From Atkinsonella hypoxylon (taxonomy: Eukaryota > Ascomycota > Sordariomycetes > Hypocreales > Clavicipitaceae), in contig JFHB01000385.1 of NCBI GenBank assembly GCA_000729835.1, positions 1-12,345 on the forward strand: a DNA stretch of 12,345 nucleotides, in the 5' to 3' direction. Of the stretch, positions 9,853 through 12,345 are shown piece by piece. A program made the position numbers and the translations under genes. The notes beneath the pieces were generated by a model that was not told the origin of the DNA, ran no database searches, and was given only the letters and a program-made list of their open reading frames with translations. Every line of letters begins with the position of its first letter. Within the stretch, counting starts at the first letter, position 1.

Positions 9853-10537
9853 TATTAAAAATAAGCTACTCTATATAGCCTATTTTTATGCCTACTAGTT
9901 GCTCTATTATATAACCCTTATTAGATCTTATTACGTTAATTTTTAGTAAAGATATTGCTGTTACTAAATGTAAAACATCTAGAATTAACTAAGGTAAAGT
10001 TGCTTAACCTATAGTTAACTTTAACTGCAATTTTCTCTACAACTAGCAATAGTAGAAATTTAAGAAGTATACTATTTAAAAGCTAAGAATTAGGGCTATC
10101 TAATAGTATAATTGTTAAATAGAGTTGCTTATAAGGGTTACTTATTATTAGTAGAATTTGTTAAATTATATATATAGGCGTCTCGTTTGTATAGCTGTAA
10201 GTTAATTTTTTTGTTTTTATATAGTAAATCTTTTTACAGAAATTATAAAGTAGCCTATAAGCCCCTTCTAGCAACTATAGCCCGCTAATATAGTTAAAGG
10301 GTCTATAAAGGACTAGAAAGATTTAAGATTCTACCCTTACTAACTTGTTTGTTATAGCGCTCTTAATATAAGATACCACTATTATTATAGTTATCTACTG
10401 CCTCTACGTAATCTATACTATACACTACAGCTTAATTTAGGCCGCTGCTGCTTCCACTACGTGATAATTGCTAGGAGCAATTACAGGTGCTAAATCTAAG
10501 AGACCACTACCCTCTGTAATCCCTATTATTTTCAATA
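9853..10537 (+). repeat. Copia 3' LTR (685 bases)
   Basis: Pairs with 5765-6464. It starts TATTAAAAATAAGC and ends TTTTCAATA. It lacks the 15 bases found at 6428-6442 of the other LTR (the gap falls after CCTCT at 10515). Its 3' 120 bases are nearly identical to the other copy and little mutated. The two LTRs cannot be dated by ordinary divergence, because RIP, not clock-like change, produced most of their differences. Confidence 0.85.
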
Positions 10538-10568
10538 CTAGCACAATAAAAAAAAGAGAGACTGCTAG
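10538..10568. other. Short A-rich spacer between two LTR ends
   Basis: CTAGCACAATAAAAAAAAGA and 11 further bases lie between the copia LTR end and the TGTTGG start of the next candidate LTR. With its flanks it makes an inverted repeat (10533-10543 with 10563-10573; 10 of 11 bases pair). It is probably the remnant of the original target DNA. Confidence 0.4.
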
Positions 10569-10883
10569 TGTTGGAATCGTTATAACTCTATCGTGCGATT
10601 CCGGCGCCTGCGTAGGTGGATACAACCGCTAATTGGTCGCATCCGCACACTAGTCTTCACTCACATCGGGGTCGCTGATACCCCTTAATTCCCCCTTAAC
10701 ACAACACTATGCCTGAGGCATGTAAGGCATCCAACGGGGTATATAATGTAGCCTCTTTTGCTAGTTAGATACGACTTCTAGATAACCGAATTTGAACCTC
10801 TTTGATGTGAATACTAGTGCACTAGTGAACTAGTCATAGGACCGACTCGAAGGAGTATAAATTAGACCCTTGGTCTATCGACA
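10569..10883. mobile_element. Candidate solo LTR of a third retroelement family
   Basis: About 315 bases with ordinary CA/TG content between heavily RIP-mutated neighbours. It starts TGTTGGAATCG and ends TATCGACA, so it has the TG...CA termini of an LTR. It is flanked by GCTAG (10564-10568) and GCTAT (10884-10888), a five-base duplication with one mismatch. Inside are a TATA-like GGGTATATAATG (10738-10749), an inverted repeat GGAATCG/CGATTCC near the left end and the short palindrome ATGCCTGAGGCAT (10709-10721). No coding frame is convincing. Strand cannot be fixed; the TATA box favours plus. The right border is the weaker one. Confidence 0.4.
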
Positions 10884-12178
10884 GCTATATCCTTTGTATA
10901 TATTAAGCTTATACCTTCGCTTTGCCTCTGCCTCTACTAGCTTTAGCGGGGGGTTTTTTAGCTAGTGCTAGTGCTATAACCTATTAGTATAGATTATATA
11001 TATAGCGCATGTTCTGTTTACCTACCTGCTTTTTTAGCTCTCTTAGCAGCTTTTTAAGATGTTAGTGCACTAAGCTAGCATATATATAGTATAGTATATA
11101 CTTATAAGTAGGCCTTACCTCCTTCTTTTCCTTCTCCTCTACCTTACTTACAATAGTTAAAGAGAAGATCTATTATATATAAGTAAAGGCTAATATATAT
11201 TCTATATATACAATATATATAGGTTTACGCTTCTAGACTCTTTTAGTAGAGCTAGGCAATAGTTTAATTACTAGCTTAGGGTTAATATACTTAATCTATA
11301 TTAGGTTAGTATATATTAAGTATATAAAACATATATATAATATACCCTATAATAGAACCTAGATCTCTATTTTACGGCCTATATAGAATTAAGTGCTCTA
11401 AAATAAAGGTTATATATATATAAAAGAAGTATAATATATAGTATTAAACTTACACCTTTATATCTAAAGCCTCTATAAATATATAGTGTAAGTTGTTAGT
11501 TTATATCTAACTAACGTCTAAATTAATATATATATTGTAGATATAAGGCAGGTATACTTATATATATAGCTTAGTTATAAAATCTTTATTACGCTAGTAA
11601 CTGTAGAGAATATAGTAGAGTATAGCGCTAGTAGAACGTTAATATAAGTATAGTATATAATATATATATATATATACTAGCAGCTATAAGTTATTTCTCT
11701 ATCTATAATTTACTAATAGGAATTTATCTACACTACTTTACGTTAGTATATAGTTTATATAACCTTAGTATATTAAGAAAGTAATTACCTTTAAGTTTAT
11801 ACTTATCTATTATATAACAGTATATCTAAAGGCAATTAGTATATATACTGTATATATCTATAATATTGCATACAGCGCTAGATCTACCTTATAGGATAGT
11901 ATACCTATAAGTGCAATTAAACTTAGTGTAAATAAAGCAACTATAGAGTATTAGTATATAGTCTTAATATAAAGAAAGGATATAATATATACAGTTGTTC
12001 TAAACTTTAGAAGCTTTATTCTATTGCTCTCTATTTAATATTTAATTAGTATTGTACATATATATATAAGATATAACTTAAAACTTACCTCTATAGTATA
12101 GATCTAGATTAGTAGTAGGAGGTAGAACTATATAACGTAAGCCTATATCTGTAATATATATTATATATATAAACTTAC
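10884..12178 (-). pseudogene. Unidentified RIP-degraded reading frame
   Basis: On the minus strand, codons starting at multiples of three give one continuous frame over about 430 codons if TAA/TAG are read as Gln/Trp. The best-preserved part is 11280-10920, with few stops: KLVIKLLPSSTKRV near 11277, an acidic-basic run VEEKEKKEVRPTYKYI near 11142, HLKKLLRELKKQVGKQNMRY near 11046, and a basic tail KKPPAKASRGRGKAK near 10959 that resembles an AT-hook-like or nuclear targeting segment. The upstream part is rich in Tyr, Ile and Gln, partly from RIP. I do not recognise the family; a DNA-transposon or retroelement ORF is likely given the setting. The frame runs up to the candidate solo LTR at one end and the TGTTACGG junction at the other, so both ends may be cut by insertions. 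A (TA)n run at 11658-11677 lies inside. Confidence 0.4.
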
Positions 12179-12345
12179 TGTTACGGATTAATCAGGCCTT
12201 GATGCAATGCTTGACCACTGCACCAAAAGGTCTAGTCACAACCTCAGTTAGAGGAAGTGACGGTATTAAGCTCTATATAATATATTCAGCACGTAACAGA
12301 TGCTGCAACTATTAGCAAGTGTTAGCTGACCTAGCTAATAGAGAG
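12179..12345 (+). mobile_element. Probable LTR start of a gypsy-related element, cut by the right window edge
   Basis: Begins TGTTACGGATTAATCAGGCC, close to the gypsy LTR start read from 4110 on the minus strand (TGTTACGGGATAATCATACA): the first eight bases are identical and further matches follow with a gap. CA and TG are abundant, in sharp contrast to the DNA left of 12179, so this piece has escaped RIP or arrived later. A CGTAACA at 12292-12298 is the inverse of the first seven bases and could mark a 120-base element instead, but the flanks CTTAC and GATGC show no duplication. No coding frame is visible in the 167 bases. Confidence 0.4.

Larger units (their letters stand above)
5765..10537 (+). 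mobile_element. Ty1/copia element copy 2, LTR to LTR, lacking gag and protease
   Basis: Bounded by LTRs at 5765-6464 and 9853-10537, with a 3,388-base interior holding integrase, RT and RNase H in that order, which is diagnostic of copia. The interior is too short for a full copia polyprotein: only about 240 bases separate the LTR from the pre-integrase zinc finger, and neither capsid nor a D-S/T-G protease motif is visible there. A candidate primer-binding site starts CCTAGTTCC at 6465 (TAG could be a former TGG), but it also reads as protein in the pol frame, so it is weak. No target-site duplication can be checked on the left, since the 5' LTR abuts copy 1. Confidence 0.8.

Noticed and set aside
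10437..10625. 62-residue minus-strand open reading frame with hydrophobic middle
   Set aside because: It starts at TTG, not ATG, and straddles the copia LTR end, the spacer and the start of the next LTR. It is open only because this stretch escaped RIP.
10775..10800. tRNA B-box-like GGTTCAAATTC on the minus strand
   Set aside because: The flanking five-base T stem does not pair, and no D arm or anticodon arm fits.
11655..11680. (TA)n microsatellite
   Set aside because: A short run in DNA where nearly every CA and TG has become TA; listed only as part of the relic reading frame.
12185..12240. tRNA- or SINE-like A box on the minus strand (GGTGCAGTGGTCAAGC)
   Set aside because: No B box follows at the right distance and no acceptor or anticodon stem can be folded.
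1..12345. CRISPR array, defence genes, or a centromere
   Set aside because: There are no regularly spaced short repeats and no intact protein-coding gene. AT-rich RIP-mutated transposon clusters occur in pericentromeric DNA, but nothing here shows centromere identity.

Overview
The window holds no intact gene. It is a transposon graveyard with the mutation pattern of repeat-induced point mutation (RIP), so it most likely comes from a filamentous ascomycete (Pezizomycotina); no species can be named. Over most of its length CA and TG are almost gone and TA is greatly enriched. Bases 1-60 contain one CA and no TG, whereas 12181-12240 contain seven CA and five TG. When TAA/TAG is read as a former CAA/CAG (Gln) or TGG (Trp) codon, long continuous polyprotein frames reappear. 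That is how the elements below were identified.

Layout. (1) 1-4110, minus strand: the 5' part of a Ty3/gypsy LTR retrotransposon (LTR edge, gag, protease, spacer, start of reverse transcriptase), cut by the left end of the window. Its LTR edge ends in ...CCCGTAACA at 4110 and abuts the reverse-transcriptase region of a copia element, so it is read as an insertion into that element. (2) 4111-10537, plus strand: two Ty1/copia copies in tandem that share the middle LTR. Copy 1 has only RT and RNase H in the window (4112-5596), then the LTR at 5765-6464. Copy 2 has integrase, RT and RNase H in one frame (6465-9684), then a second LTR at 9853-10537. The two repeats (4111-6464 and 8199-10537) keep a constant 4,088-base offset and differ by one 15-base indel; the substitutions checked between them are almost all transitions. 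Copy 2 has no recognisable gag or protease. (3) 10538-10568: a short A-rich spacer. (4) 10569-10883: a lightly mutated island that fits a solo LTR of another family. (5) 10884-12178, minus strand: a heavily mutated, unidentified relic reading frame with a basic C-terminus. (6) 12179-12345: non-mutated DNA opening with TGTTACGG, probably the LTR start of an element related to the left gypsy element and running off the right edge.

How the pieces relate: the copia tandem is the older host, the gypsy element landed in its first copy, and RIP then damaged both. Catalytic positions of the copia reverse transcriptase, RNase H and integrase are themselves hit by RIP-type changes, so nothing here can encode a working retrotransposon. 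No cellular gene, defence system, CRISPR array or functional RNA gene was found.
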